Numbered from the stretch's first letter, positions 25,730 through 34,559 are shown. The stretch: 42,469 bases of DNA from JAAYAY01 sp964429355 (GCA_964429355.1 CAYSCH010000030.1:1-42469); one strand, 5' to 3'. Numbers and translations: made by a program. Notes: a model not told the origin generated them from the letters alone.

Positions 25730-26511
25730 GACACTTCCTCCTGATTCATTGCAAATGGAACGCATAGCGACATTTTCTCAGAAACGAGAAATACCTTTCC
25801 AGGATCGGCTGCTCTGCTCCGCGGTGGCGGAACCACAAATACACTTCGGAATTTCCTAGGGGAAGAACGGATTATCAAGAGTCTTGTGACCAGAATCAAG
25901 CCCGCTCTCGACAATCCGGTGCCCAGATGCCTGGCAGTCTGTTTCGTCGGGACGGCGGGAAGAAATGAACGGCGTCTCCTGGAGGACTGGGCGTTTTCCT
26001 TATTTCGACCCGTCGCACGATGCCTGCGAAGTCAGAACCGCGCAGACTGGTGGACGTGACGGTTGACGACGACAACCGACTGCTGACGCGCGCCCCGGTT
26101 CCTGAAGACGGTGAAGACGTGCGCGCCGGTTGGATCGCAGAGACTGGAACGCTGACCAAGAAAGTCACGAACCTGTATCGTGCGACGATCCACGTCACGC
26201 TGGACCTGCCGATTATTGCCCTTGTGCGATACGGTGGGCTGCGGTGCCCTTCCGGGGTCCTTTCGTTGCGGTGGTATCGGCCGGGAGTACGAGTGTTTCC
26301 GTGTCTTCATCCCCGAGACTGAACCATCTTCGGGTCATGGAGGCAGGCTTCGAGAAGGCGACGTTCCATGCGACGTGCGGCCCTGGATAAGCGACGTATT
26401 TTGCGACGAAGCCAGGGCATGACGCTGGTCAAGAAACGACAGAACCCCAAGGGGTACTTGGGGTTCGGCTTGATTCGGCTGATTCTGGCGAGACGTGGCC
26501 GGAATCATTAG
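25730..26511. other. Long intergenic region before the initiator tRNA
   Basis: About 780 bases. An open frame at 26020-26322 (+) is possible but has no Shine-Dalgarno sequence, no domain and overlaps other open frames, so I do not call it. The tRNA terminator hairpin lies at 26443-26465. Nothing else is recognised. Confidence 0.45.
26443..26465 (-). terminator. Terminator of the initiator tRNA gene
   Basis: AACCCCAAG...CTTGGGGTT, a perfect 9-bp stem with a 5-base loop, 46 bases downstream of the tRNA on the minus strand, followed there by CTGTCGTTTCTTG, moderately U-rich. Confidence 0.65.
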
Positions 26512-26585
<74 letters not shown>

Positions 26586-26962
26586 TTATTGTGTTCCGGC
26601 TGGGACCAAATCGGCCTTCAACGGAAGTCCTTTAATTTATCATGTTTTCGGTCGGCGTCGAGACCCACATCAGAGAATTTCGTGTCGCCAGGGGAGTCGG
26701 CTCCGCGGAAACATCGCTACAGCCCTGCAAACCGCGTCACCCGTCCGCCGCAAAGCCTTGCACTGCAATGGCTTTTTCGTTGTGGCCCACACGGCTTCCT
26801 GGTAGATTGGATTGGGATTGGTATAATTTCCACGAACCCATGTGTACGTCATTCTTTTCGTTTTTTTCTTCCTCGCTACGACAGCGTGAGCCAGTGCTGC
26901 CTGGGCTGCATCGTGAAACGCCAGGCAGGAATTGGCATCGCCAGGACGGAGGAGGCAGTATC
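26586..26962. other. Leader region of the squalene-cyclase-like gene
   Basis: No gene. The promoter at 26819-26827 is followed by a ~130-base leader with a possible stem TGCCTGG (26898-26904) / CCAGGCA (26921-26927). The coding frame is open through here, but the translated stretch looks random and the good Shine-Dalgarno sequence is at 26951. Confidence 0.5.
26819..26827 (+). promoter_or_regulatory. Extended -10 promoter (TGGTATAAT)
   Basis: TG-G-TATAAT is an exact extended -10 element, which can work without a strong -35. It lies about 135 bases before the GTG start at 26963. Confidence 0.55.
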
Positions 26963-28612
26963 GTGGCGGCTCCCAACTCCACCAATTTGGGTGGTGGACT
27001 ACCCCAGGCAGGCTCGCAAGGCGCCCCGGTTCGGCCGGGCGATCCGCTGCCGCCCCAGGCCGCGACGGAACAGGTTTCGGCATCGGGCGAACAGCCCATC
27101 ATCCGGCCCCGGTCGCCGCGTACCGCATCTCGTCCAGCGGAAGCAGCTGGCTCTCCGGCCAAGACAGTCCAGGACCGGCCGGTCGAGGAGCCGAACGAAG
27201 ACATTGCCGAAATCGCGCTCAAGAATGCGCCGCCCTGGCTGATCAGCGCCCTGGTCCACACAATCGTGATGATCCTGATGGCGATCCTGTTGCTGCCCCA
27301 AGTGCTCAACAACCAGATCAGCCTCGAAACGATCTTTGCCGATTCGGATACGCTGGGCGAGCAACTCGAATTCGACTCGCCGCTTGCCGGGAACGATCCG
27401 GAGAAGGTCGAGAAGCCGGAGATTTCGATCAACGACCTGCCACCGGTGGAAAGCCCGCTTTCCGCACCTCCCGAAGTCAATGTGACAAGCCTATTCTCCG
27501 GCCAGTCCATGGTCGGGGACGCAGCCTCACCGAACATCGGGCATTTGCTCACCGGCCGTGACGCAGGCTCCAAGGGCGCGCTCCTGGCCGCCTACGGCGG
27601 GAACAAGACCACGGAAGCGGCCGTGGCGGCAGGTCTCAAGTGGCTTGCCAAGCACCAGCAGAAAGACGGGTCGTGGAGCCTGATCGGACCGTACGCAGAC
27701 GGGGCCCGCAACGAGAATCGCGAGGCGGCAACAGCCATGGCATTGCTGGCGTTTCAGGGAGCCGGCAACACGGTGGAGTACGGCGACTACAAAGACGCCG
27801 TCAAACGAGGCTGGTACTATCTTCTCAAGCAGCAGGACGGCGACGGCTGTTTCTTCCGGGAAGGGAATTTTGGTCACCGTTTCTACACTCACGGGCAGGC
27901 CACGATCGCCATCTGCGAGCTGTATGCAATGACCAAGGATCCCACGCTCCTGTCGGCCTACAAGGAGCCGGCCGAGAAGGCCATCGACTACTGCGTCAAG
28001 ACCCAGTCGCCTCTCGGCGGCTGGAAATACACCCCCAATGGCCCCAGCGATATGTCGGTAACGGGCTGGGTGCTCATGGGGCTCCAGAGCGCCCGAATGG
28101 CCGGCCTGGAAGTACCTGCCAAGACACTCGACAACATCCGCGGGTACCTCGATCGCATGGCCCAGAACGGCGGAAGCCGGTATCCTTACGAAGTGGGTCA
28201 GGATCCGACCCGCGCGATGACCGCGGAAGGGCTTCTGTGCCGCCAGTATCTGGGCTGGAAACGCAACAATCCCGAGTTGCTCGAAGGTGTTGAATGGCTT
28301 CTCCAGCCGGAGAACGCACTGAGCTATGCCAAGGACAGGGATGTTTATTACTGGTATTATGCCACCCAGGTGATGCATCACATGGAAGGCGAGCCTTGGC
28401 AGAAATGGAACAAGGTCATGTGCCAGGAGGTCCCGAAAGCCCAGGTTCAGAAAGGGAGCGAGGCCGGCAGTTGGGATCCCGTCAAGCCAATCCGCGATGA
28501 ATGGGGTGGCGAAGGAGGCCGGCTCTACGTGACCTGTCTCTCCATCTACATGCTGGAAGTCTACTATCGCCATCTCCCGCTGTACTCCAACCCGTTCATG
28601 TACTTGCGGTAA
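26963..28612 (+). CDS. Membrane-anchored prenyltransferase/squalene-cyclase repeat protein
   Basis: A 549-aa protein with alpha/alpha-barrel repeats of the squalene-hopene cyclase fold. The start is GTG at 26963 with GGAGGAGG about 6 bases before it. A Pro/Ala/Gln-rich cytosolic part (1-85) leads to one membrane segment (PPWLISALVHTIVMILMAILLL, about 90-111), a linker, then the barrel from about residue 218. QW-like repeats include QQKDGSWSL and KTQSPLGGWKY. The DxDD catalytic motif of cyclases is absent; the matching place reads SDMSVTGW, so a cyclase activity is unlikely. Relatives are common in planctomycetes with unknown role. It is not next to other isoprenoid genes. Confidence 0.85.
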   Translation: MAAPNSTNLGGGLPQAGSQGAPVRPGDPLPPQAATEQVSASGEQPIIRPRSPRTASRPAEAAGSPAKTVQDRPVEEPNEDIAEIALKNAPPWLISALVHTIVMILMAILLLPQVLNNQISLETIFADSDTLGEQLEFDSPLAGNDPEKVEKPEISINDLPPVESPLSAPPEVNVTSLFSGQSMVGDAASPNIGHLLTGRDAGSKGALLAAYGGNKTTEAAVAAGLKWLAKHQQKDGSWSLIGPYADGARNENREAATAMALLAFQGAGNTVEYGDYKDAVKRGWYYLLKQQDGDGCFFREGNFGHRFYTHGQATIAICELYAMTKDPTLLSAYKEPAEKAIDYCVKTQSPLGGWKYTPNGPSDMSVTGWVLMGLQSARMAGLEVPAKTLDNIRGYLDRMAQNGGSRYPYEVGQDPTRAMTAEGLLCRQYLGWKRNNPELLEGVEWLLQPENALSYAKDRDVYYWYYATQVMHHMEGEPWQKWNKVMCQEVPKAQVQKGSEAGSWDPVKPIRDEWGGEGGRLYVTCLSIYMLEVYYRHLPLYSNPFMYLR

Positions 28613-28785
28613 GGGCATCACGTCAAAATACGTTGACGAAACTCCGATGGAGACGGGAGGAGGAACCCGAACGCCACAAATCGCGTGGTTTCACGAGCCC
28701 ACCACGCCCTTCGTGCCTCAGGGACGTGCCACCCAAGTTGGTCAGAGAGGTTGCCGCAAACTTCCCGGCTCAGGAATAATCCGGC

Positions 28786-29385
28786 TCACTGGGGCCGCGG
28801 GGTCGGAATCGCCTCAGGCAGGGAAGGCGGAGTAGGTATTGTTTCGGAAGGGATCGGAACGGGCGCAGTAGCAGAATCCTCTTGCGGGCCGCCGCGAGGG
28901 TTCGCCGTGTCGTCCACGTTTGGGTCCGACGCATAGAGGGGCTGGTAGACGTAGCTGTTCGGACCGGTCCAGGTCTTTCTGTGTCCAGACGGTTGTTCGA
29001 CCGGTGGTGGAGTCGGGTCCAGATAGGGCAGCACGGGCACAACCTTCCCGCCCCCCGGATACGCGTATCCGGGAGCGTTGGGAAACGCCAGCGCATACGG
29101 GCTCTTGCTCAGCTTTCGTTCATAGCGCCACTGGCCACGCCCGGCCAGATAGCTGGGAGGAATCTGGTAGCGGCCAGGCGAGTACGTGCCGTACCACGTG
29201 ATCAGGTCGACGGCCTGCCTCTGCCGATCGATCGCGTGCCGGCGGGCTTGTTCCGCCCGGACATAGGCGTCGAGGGCAGCACTGCGCGGTGTGTAGACCT
29301 TGGCGGTGGCAATCGGCTCCCGGGCAAGACTGCCCGCGGCAACCAGTGCAACCACAAGCGCTGCGAGAGACAGGTACTTCTTCAT
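28786..29385 (-). CDS. Secreted protein of unknown function
   Basis: A 199-aa product starting MKKYLSLAALVVALVAAGSLA, a standard Sec signal peptide probably cleaved after SLA. A helical Arg/Ala-rich stretch (AALDAYVRAEQARRHAIDRQRQAVDLI) and a Tyr/Gly/Pro-rich middle (WYGTYSPGRYQIPPSYLAGRG) follow. The last 80 residues are proline-rich and probably disordered. No family is recognised. It is convergent with the squalene-cyclase-like gene. Confidence 0.75.
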   Translation of the reverse strand: MKKYLSLAALVVALVAAGSLAREPIATAKVYTPRSAALDAYVRAEQARRHAIDRQRQAVDLITWYGTYSPGRYQIPPSYLAGRGQWRYERKLSKSPYALAFPNAPGYAYPGGGKVVPVLPYLDPTPPPVEQPSGHRKTWTGPNSYVYQPLYASDPNVDDTANPRGGPQEDSATAPVPIPSETIPTPPSLPEAIPTPRPQ

Positions 29386-29417
29386 CGCTGAGACTCCCCG
29401 AATTTGGCCGGAACAAA

Positions 29418-29494
29418 ATCAGAGCCGCTCACAAAACCACCGATTGTGCACATGCCTGCCCGTGGGAAACGCGTACGTTTTTTCAGGGCTTCTT
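29418..29494. repeat. Dispersed repeat, family 2, copy 1 (about 77 bp)
   Basis: About 79% identical by eye to 34751-34825. The best kept blocks are CAAAACC-CCGATTGTGCA, TGCC, and CAGGGCTTCTT. It lies between two minus-strand genes. The other copy lies between plus-strand genes in the same absolute orientation, so it is not tied to one gene direction. Confidence 0.75.
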
Positions 29495-29542
29495 CATAAT
29501 ACCCTTCCGCCACAGAAACCCGCCACTTATTCGTGCGATGGC

Positions 29543-30337
29543 CTACGCCACCAGGTCGAGCAGCGCGCCGGTTATGCCCGTCTTTTCCGCGGTTCCGTAA
29601 GACGCCGCCGCATACTGTTGAGCACGGTTCTGCTCGGCAAGTTCGATTCGTGCCTCGGTGGCCATCTGAGTGGCAGCGGCAGCCACGCGCTGGTCCTGGC
29701 TGGATGGAGTGGCAGGCGCCAGGGCCGCGGCGCGAACCTGCTGGGCCTTGTCGACCGTGGCCTCCGGGTCGCCCGGGATAGGCGACACGTCGATGCCCAC
29801 CTCACCGCCGATCGCGTACCTGTTTCCGTCAGGACCTTCCTGATACTCGTAGGAAGGTCCCCCCTGGGCATAGGGGCCGGCGGCGGCAATATGGGCCTGC
29901 TCATGAGCGCGAACCTCACGATCCCGGCTTCTCAGCTCGGTGAGTTCTGCCGCTTCCTCCTCTGTCAGTTCGGTTTCCGAATCACGGGGTTCCTCGGCTG
30001 TCGCCGGCCCCCCGTTGTTCGGCTCGTTTGCCTCTCCTTCGGAAGCTTCGCTCGTCTGGGAGTCGCCCTGGGTGGGCGCGCCGGCCGCATTGGCGCCGTC
30101 ACCGGTCGCTGGCGTCTGGGGGCCCCGCATTGCATCTTGCTGCGCGGCAGCGAGACCCTCGTCTGAAAGCTCCAGTTCGTCGACCGGCTGGGTGGCGATT
30201 TCCGCCGGCGCGGTCACGGCACAAACGCAGCCCACCTGGCCGCAATTGGGGCACTCACCGGTCGACGACGCCCTCTGGAGGGCGGCCATTCGCAGGGGTG
30301 TGCTCGCAAATGCTTGCAGGAGAATGGGTTGGATCAT
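29543..30337 (-). CDS. SprA-related putative metalloprotease-domain protein
   Basis: A 264-aa product. The C-terminal half matches the SprA-related domain: RDREVRAHEQAHIAAAGPYAQGG, with HEQAH at residues 145-149 as the HExxH zinc site, then a YEYQEGPDGNRYAIGGEVGID strand region and a helix (VAAAATQMATEARIELAEQ). The N-terminal half is acidic and low-complexity after a cysteine motif (CPNCGQVGCVC, residues 29-39). There is no signal peptide. Catalytic activity is inferred only from the motif. Confidence 0.85.
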   Translation of the reverse strand: MIQPILLQAFASTPLRMAALQRASSTGECPNCGQVGCVCAVTAPAEIATQPVDELELSDEGLAAAQQDAMRGPQTPATGDGANAAGAPTQGDSQTSEASEGEANEPNNGGPATAEEPRDSETELTEEEAAELTELRSRDREVRAHEQAHIAAAGPYAQGGPSYEYQEGPDGNRYAIGGEVGIDVSPIPGDPEATVDKAQQVRAAALAPATPSSQDQRVAAAATQMATEARIELAEQNRAQQYAAASYGTAEKTGITGALLDLVA

Positions 30338-30636
30338 CGTGGGGGCAAATTGGAACGATTCAAGAGAATGCCTCGTTATCTTTCAATCGGCAAACGGACG
30401 GAAGATCTGCAGACGAGTCAGAGATTGCCGAATATGCCGGTCGCAGGGCGGCCGAGTGAGGGCACGGCGATGATCGATTCGATCCCGCAGAATCTGCCTG
30501 TGATTCGAGAACAGGGACAGCCTGCATCTTGTGTCCGCAGCGGACTCGACATACAACATTTGCGAGGCCGTCCTCGTTTCGGGACAGTCTCCTACTGCCA
30601 TTTCGAAGACCGAACTGCTTGACAGGAGCCACCACA

Positions 30637-31449
30637 ATGAGACCAACCCGACGCAGTTTTCTGGCGACCGGTCTGGCAGCTGTAGGAGCGGGAACCCTGC
30701 TGGATTCCGCCGCTGCAGCCGAAGGCGAGACGATCGAGTGCCTGGATTACGGCCGGTCGTTTATCTGCAACACATCGAGCATGAACGCCGTGCGGTTCTG
30801 GGTGGAAAGCCGGACGATTCTCTATGACGACAACGCAGAGACGAAGCACGTGATCTATCAGTGCGGATCGTGCAAGAGTGAGAACACGTTTGCCGAGACG
30901 AACCTGCTTCAAGAGGACAACTACGACTTCATGCCGATCTATTGCGGCGACGACATCCTGGTTCTGCGCCGGCACGTTGATGTCCGTGATCGCTACCGGG
31001 AACTCCGCAAGGTGGCGGATATGTGGGGCGAACCGAACCTGCGTCTCCACTACGGTAAGACGGTCCAGGAACTGAAGACATTCGAGGAGATTCGCGACGT
31101 CACCGCAACCGACACGCCGCTGGCAGCCCAGACCGAGATCGTCAACGCGGAGACCGGCCTGCGGTGCGTGATGGAGTATCCGATCAAGACGATGAACATC
31201 AGTATCGATAAAGAGATCTGGCAGGTTGACACGGGCCCGCTTGCGTTTCCTGATCTGAGCAAGCGATTCGAGCCGCCGGTGGACAGTGTTCGCTTGGCGT
31301 TCGCCGTGTTCAACACCGCCGATTTCTGCGACTTCGTGATTGAACAGCCGACACCGATCTTTCAGGGCGAGCAGGAGCTGTGCAAGGTGTATCACTACTC
31401 GAGCCCCATCAGTCTGCCGGCGAAGAACCGGGTGCTGGCAGTGCGGTAA
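30637..31449 (+). CDS. Tat-exported protein of unknown function
   Basis: A 270-aa product with a twin-arginine signal: TRRSFLATGLAAVGAGTLL, with likely cleavage after SAAAA. AGGAG lies 9 bases before the ATG at 30637. The mature protein has several cysteines, including CGSCKSENTF near residue 78. The remainder is alpha/beta without a recognised family (VLRRHVDVRDRYRELRKVADMWG, then VNAETGLRCVMEYPIKTMN). Tat export suggests folding or cofactor binding before export; no cofactor motif is clear. Confidence 0.8.
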   Translation: MRPTRRSFLATGLAAVGAGTLLDSAAAAEGETIECLDYGRSFICNTSSMNAVRFWVESRTILYDDNAETKHVIYQCGSCKSENTFAETNLLQEDNYDFMPIYCGDDILVLRRHVDVRDRYRELRKVADMWGEPNLRLHYGKTVQELKTFEEIRDVTATDTPLAAQTEIVNAETGLRCVMEYPIKTMNISIDKEIWQVDTGPLAFPDLSKRFEPPVDSVRLAFAVFNTADFCDFVIEQPTPIFQGEQELCKVYHYSSPISLPAKNRVLAVR

Positions 31450-31454
31450 CACGT

Positions 31455-32324
31455 TCACAGCAGGCGTGCGAGGTCCTGGGGCAACGGCGATTCGAAGCTC
31501 AGAAGTTCTCCGGACACAGGGTGCTTGAATTGCAGAGAACTGGCGTGCAGGGCCAGCCGCCGGGCGGGAATTTTGGCGGCTCCGTAGTTGCGATCGCCGA
31601 CGACCGGACATCCCGCACTGGCCAGATGGACTCGGATCTGGTGGCGCCGGCCGGTCTTGGGTGTCAGTTCGAGCAAGGTGCAACGGGCGGTTCGCTTCAG
31701 GACCCGGTAATGGGTCACCGCATGGCGAGTTCGCTCGCTGGGAGGAGCCGTGTAAACCTTGAAGGGACGGCTTTCATCCAGATGTGACATCAACACGCCC
31801 TGGTCGGCGGGCGGATTGCCTTCGACAACGGCCAGGTAGCGCTTTTCGACCCCGCTCCAATCGGCCTGCAGGGCCCGCTTCGCTTGCTCTGTCTTCGCAA
31901 AAACCATAAGCCCGGAGGTCTCACGGTCCAGCCGATGGACGATCCAGACCCGTTCCGGGCTGCGAGGGTTGCCGCGGCGGACGTAGCGCGTCAGGTACGA
32001 GTAGACTGTCTTGTCGCGTTCGGAATCGCTGGCCATGCTCAACAGGTTTGCAGGCTTCTCGACGACGATGAGCGAGGGATCCTCAAACAACAGGGGCAAT
32101 TTGAGCGGCAGCAAAAGTTCTGCTTGCACCTGGCCCTTGGTGCGAATGGAAACGACATCTCCGGTCTGCAGTTGGTGGTTGGAGCGTGTGACGGATCGTC
32201 CGTTGACTTGAACCGATCCGTGCTTGAGCCACTGGCGCACCTTGGTTCGCTTGACCTCAGGGCGCCAGGCAAAAAGAAAGGGGAGAAGTTCGGCAGGGTG
32301 CTCGACCGTGTGAGATTCGGGCAT
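31455..32324 (-). CDS. RluA-family pseudouridine synthase
   Basis: Isomerises uridine in rRNA or tRNA. The 289-aa product has an N-terminal S4 domain (VRQWLKHGSVQVNGRSVTRS, residues 28-47) and the catalytic motif VHRLDRETSGLMVFAK near residue 128, with the essential Asp. KTGRRHQIRVHLA lies near 242, and the C-terminus follows the family. The ATG at 32324 (MPESHTVEHP) precedes the S4 domain directly; the open frame to 32426 is not needed. The target cannot be told; RluC/D versus RluA specificity is not resolved. Confidence 0.9.
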   Translation of the reverse strand: MPESHTVEHPAELLPFLFAWRPEVKRTKVRQWLKHGSVQVNGRSVTRSNHQLQTGDVVSIRTKGQVQAELLLPLKLPLLFEDPSLIVVEKPANLLSMASDSERDKTVYSYLTRYVRRGNPRSPERVWIVHRLDRETSGLMVFAKTEQAKRALQADWSGVEKRYLAVVEGNPPADQGVLMSHLDESRPFKVYTAPPSERTRHAVTHYRVLKRTARCTLLELTPKTGRRHQIRVHLASAGCPVVGDRNYGAAKIPARRLALHASSLQFKHPVSGELLSFESPLPQDLARLL

Positions 32325-32470
32325 GACGCTGGGTTGCGGCAAAGAAACTCCCGGGACCGTCAGGCGATGCGAAAGCCCGACGCAGTCAAGAAAGGGAACT
32401 TGTTCGAGTGGATTCGTACCAAACACCAGCTTAACCGAAAACGAGGATCATGGCGACAACCTGCTGACCG

Positions 32471-32524
32471 TTGGGCAAAAAAGGCCAAAGCCTGGCGGCT
32501 TCAGCTACGGGGAAGAGAATTCGG
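32471..32524. repeat. Dispersed hairpin repeat, family 1, copy B
   Basis: The core GGCCAAAGCCTGGCGGCTT, followed by CAGCTACGGG, is identical to copy A at 66-117; the left flank differs. It is directly adjacent to copy C. Confidence 0.75.
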
Positions 32525-32525
32525 G

Positions 32526-32578
32526 TAGGTTATGTCGAAGGGCCAAAGTCTGAGCGGTTTCGGCTACGAGAAGTCCGC
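32526..32578. repeat. Dispersed hairpin repeat, family 1, copy C
   Basis: Shares TATGTCGAAGGGCCAAAG with copy A but its core is AAGTC-TGAG-CGGTTT, which still folds using G-U pairs. It ends 3 bases before the stop codon of tsaB. Confidence 0.7.
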
Positions 32579-32581
32579 ACA

Positions 32582-33259
32582 TCACCTCGCCCTCCGCTTC
32601 TCCTCGGCGGCACTGGGGCGGGAGTAGACGGGCATGAGTTGCCAGAGATCATCGCGGCGGCCAGCCACGTGCTGACGGTGGGCCAGAAGGGCGACGGAAC
32701 CGGCCGAGGGGTGCCACAGGTCCTGGGGCAAGGCATCACAGCCCTCGGGAAGCCGGTCGGCAATCCGGTGAAGGATTGGCCCAGTAACGCGTGTGCCGGG
32801 TCCAAGCGATGCGAGCCAGCAATCGACGTCGAGCAATTCCGACTCCGTATGGGGAACCAGATGGCCCGAACCGTTTCGCGCAAAGAGACGGGCTACCACC
32901 TGGCCACGCTGGGCATCGATGACGGTTACCAGTCGAGAGACTTCGGCGGGACAAGGCCAAGCGAGGGCCTCGTGCGTGTCGACGCCCAGCACCTCGGCTC
33001 CAACGGCATAGGCAAAGGCCTTGGCTGTGGCGATGCCGATTCGCAAGCCGGTGAAGGACCCGGGGCCGGCGGGGACGGCAACAAGCTCGACATCCTGGGG
33101 CGTCCAGCCGACCTGTCCAAGAGCCTGCCGGATGGCCGGAGCAAGTGACTGGGCACTGCGCAGGTGGTCGGGGAGCTGCAACTGGGCGAGCAAGTCTCCG
33201 CCGTCGGCGAGGGCAACGCTTCCGATTCGTTCGGTTGTTTCGATAGCAAGGATTCTCAT
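32582..33259 (-). CDS. tsaB: tRNA threonylcarbamoyladenosine biosynthesis protein TsaB
   Basis: TsaB is the partner of TsaD in making t6A37 in ANN-decoding tRNAs. The 225-aa product begins MRILAIETTERIGSVAL and has LAPAIRQALGQVGWTPQDVELVAVPAGPGSFTGLRIGIATAKAFA, the strongly conserved TsaB block, near residues 40-85. GGGGGGAC precedes the ATG at 33259. A longer frame continues through the duplicated region and the gap upstream but is not credible. tsaD is not in the window. Confidence 0.96.
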   Translation of the reverse strand: MRILAIETTERIGSVALADGGDLLAQLQLPDHLRSAQSLAPAIRQALGQVGWTPQDVELVAVPAGPGSFTGLRIGIATAKAFAYAVGAEVLGVDTHEALAWPCPAEVSRLVTVIDAQRGQVVARLFARNGSGHLVPHTESELLDVDCWLASLGPGTRVTGPILHRIADRLPEGCDALPQDLWHPSAGSVALLAHRQHVAGRRDDLWQLMPVYSRPSAAEEKRRAR

Positions 33260-33355
33260 GCGTCCCCCCAGTGAGGACTGGTTCTCGGGGCTTCGTACCC
33301 CGGGAATGCTGGCAGATTGATGCAATCCTGCCCTGCAAGGGTCGGATTCTGTCAG

Positions 33356-33600
33356 GCGACGTTCGTTCCGGCTGGCGACATCAGACCCCATGAGCCGAAT
33401 GGAACTGGGGCGTCGTTGAGCAAGTCTCCCTTCAACTTGGCTTGCTGGATCGCCCAGAGCAAGGGGGGACCTCGACTTGACCCTGGTTTTTCGGAACAAT
33501 AGACTGTGTAGCGGTTTTGGCGATTCCGAAGGTCGGACGTTGCGAGGCTGAGCCCTTGAAACGAGCGCTGAGCAGCGACATTCACAGCAACATCGAGGCC
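33356..33600. repeat. Left copy of a 245-bp duplication, ending at the assembly gap
   Basis: Aligns along its whole length with 33611-33854. The last ~110 bases are nearly identical; the first half differs at many positions. This copy ends at the N run and the other copy begins at it, suggesting two overlapping contig ends from diverged haplotypes or repeats. It contains TTGACC-17-TAGACT (33477-33505). Confidence 0.85.
33556..33600 (+). pseudogene. Truncated duplicate start of the metallophosphoesterase gene
   Basis: TTG at 33556 opens 15 codons (M/L-KRALSSDIHSNIEA) identical to the real gene except Ser for Ile at codon 6, then runs into the N gap. Probably an assembly duplicate of the gene beginning at 33810 rather than a true second gene. 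Confidence 0.6.
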
Positions 33601-33610
33601 NNNNNNNNNN
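33601..33610. other. Assembly gap (10 N) between duplicated segments
   Basis: Ten N exactly at the junction of the two copies of the 245-bp duplication; probably an unmerged contig overlap. Confidence 0.85.
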
Positions 33611-33854
33611 GCGACACTCGGTCCGACTGACGACGCCAAACCCGAGGAGCCGAATGGAACAGGGGCGTCGTCGAGGGCGTGTCTCTTCAACTTGGCTGGC
33701 CGCCTGGCCGTGGGCAAGGGGGACCTCGACTTGACCCCTGTTTTTCGGAACAATAGACTGTGTAGCGGTTTTGGCGATTCCGAAGGTCGGACCCTGCGAG
33801 GCTGAGCCCTTGAAACGAGCGCTGATCAGCGACATTCACAGCAACATCGAGGCC
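33611..33854. repeat. Right copy of the 245-bp duplication
   Basis: Begins at the N run and extends into the first 15 codons of the metallophosphoesterase gene. Diverges from the left copy mainly before the promoter. Confidence 0.85.
33731..33759 (+). promoter_or_regulatory. Promoter of the metallophosphoesterase gene
   Basis: TTGACC (33731-33736), 17-base spacer, TAGACT (33754-33759). The block from GGACCTCGACTTGACCC through the start codon is almost unchanged between the two diverged copies, while the bases before it vary, which supports function. Confidence 0.6.
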
Positions 33855-34559
33855 TTGCAGGCAGTCCTGGCTCACATCCGCCAGCAGGGAGTCACCGAGA
33901 TCTATTGCCTGGGCGATGTGGTCGGGTACGGCCCAAACCCGCGTGAATGCATCGACGAGGTGATGAAGGTCGACGTGTGCCTCTTGGGGAATCACGATCA
34001 AGGGGCCCTGTTTGACCCGGAAGGCTTCAATACGGGAGCGGAACGAGCCATTTTCTGGACACGATCCCAATTGGAGAACTACCCGCCCGGATCACCGGAC
34101 GGCATTCGACGATGGGAATTTCTGGGAGAGCGTCCGCGAAGCCATAAGGATGGCGACTGTATTTATGTTCACGGATCGGCTCGAAATCCGCTCAACGAGT
34201 ACGTATTTCCCGAGGATATCTACAATCGGCGGAAGATGGAGAAGATCTTCGCGTTGATCGACCGCTGCGCGTTTCAGGGCCACACCCACGTGCCGGGTGT
34301 GTTCACTGAGGACTTTCAGTTCTACAGTCCCGACGAATTGAATTACGAATTTGTGCTTGGTGCGGAAAAGGTGATGATCAACGTGGGGTCGGTCGGGCAG
34401 CCTCGTGACGGGGATCCGCGAGCCTGCTATGCAATTCTGCACGACGGCAGAGTAACATTTCACCGGGTCGAGTATCCCTTTGATGAGACGATCGCCAAGA
34501 TCTATCCGATCCCGGAGCTCGACAACTTCCTGGGCGACCGGCTTCGGGACGGGCGCTGA
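33810..34559 (+). CDS. Metallophosphoesterase (YfcE/calcineurin-like family)
   Basis: A 249-aa binuclear-metal phosphoesterase. Metal motifs are in order: SDIHSN (residues 6-11), GDVVGYGPNP (about 33-42), GNHD (about 60-63), GHTH (near 157), and a preceding histidine in VHGSARNP. The start is TTG at 33810, with GAGG 9 bases upstream, giving MKRALISDIHSN; no ATG fits better. The GDVVGYGPNPRECID signature is typical of a widespread diadenosine-tetraphosphatase-like or protein-phosphatase-like group; the true substrate is unknown. Confidence 0.92.
   Translation: MKRALISDIHSNIEALQAVLAHIRQQGVTEIYCLGDVVGYGPNPRECIDEVMKVDVCLLGNHDQGALFDPEGFNTGAERAIFWTRSQLENYPPGSPDGIRRWEFLGERPRSHKDGDCIYVHGSARNPLNEYVFPEDIYNRRKMEKIFALIDRCAFQGHTHVPGVFTEDFQFYSPDELNYEFVLGAEKVMINVGSVGQPRDGDPRACYAILHDGRVTFHRVEYPFDETIAKIYPIPELDNFLGDRLRDGR

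Noticed and set aside
26020..26322. 100-codon plus-strand open frame
   Set aside because: No Shine-Dalgarno sequence, no domain, and competing open frames in the same stretch; a real small gene cannot be fully excluded.
32582..33835. 417-codon minus-strand frame extending tsaB through the duplication
   Set aside because: The extra part crosses the N gap and promoter region; TsaB starts clearly at 33259.
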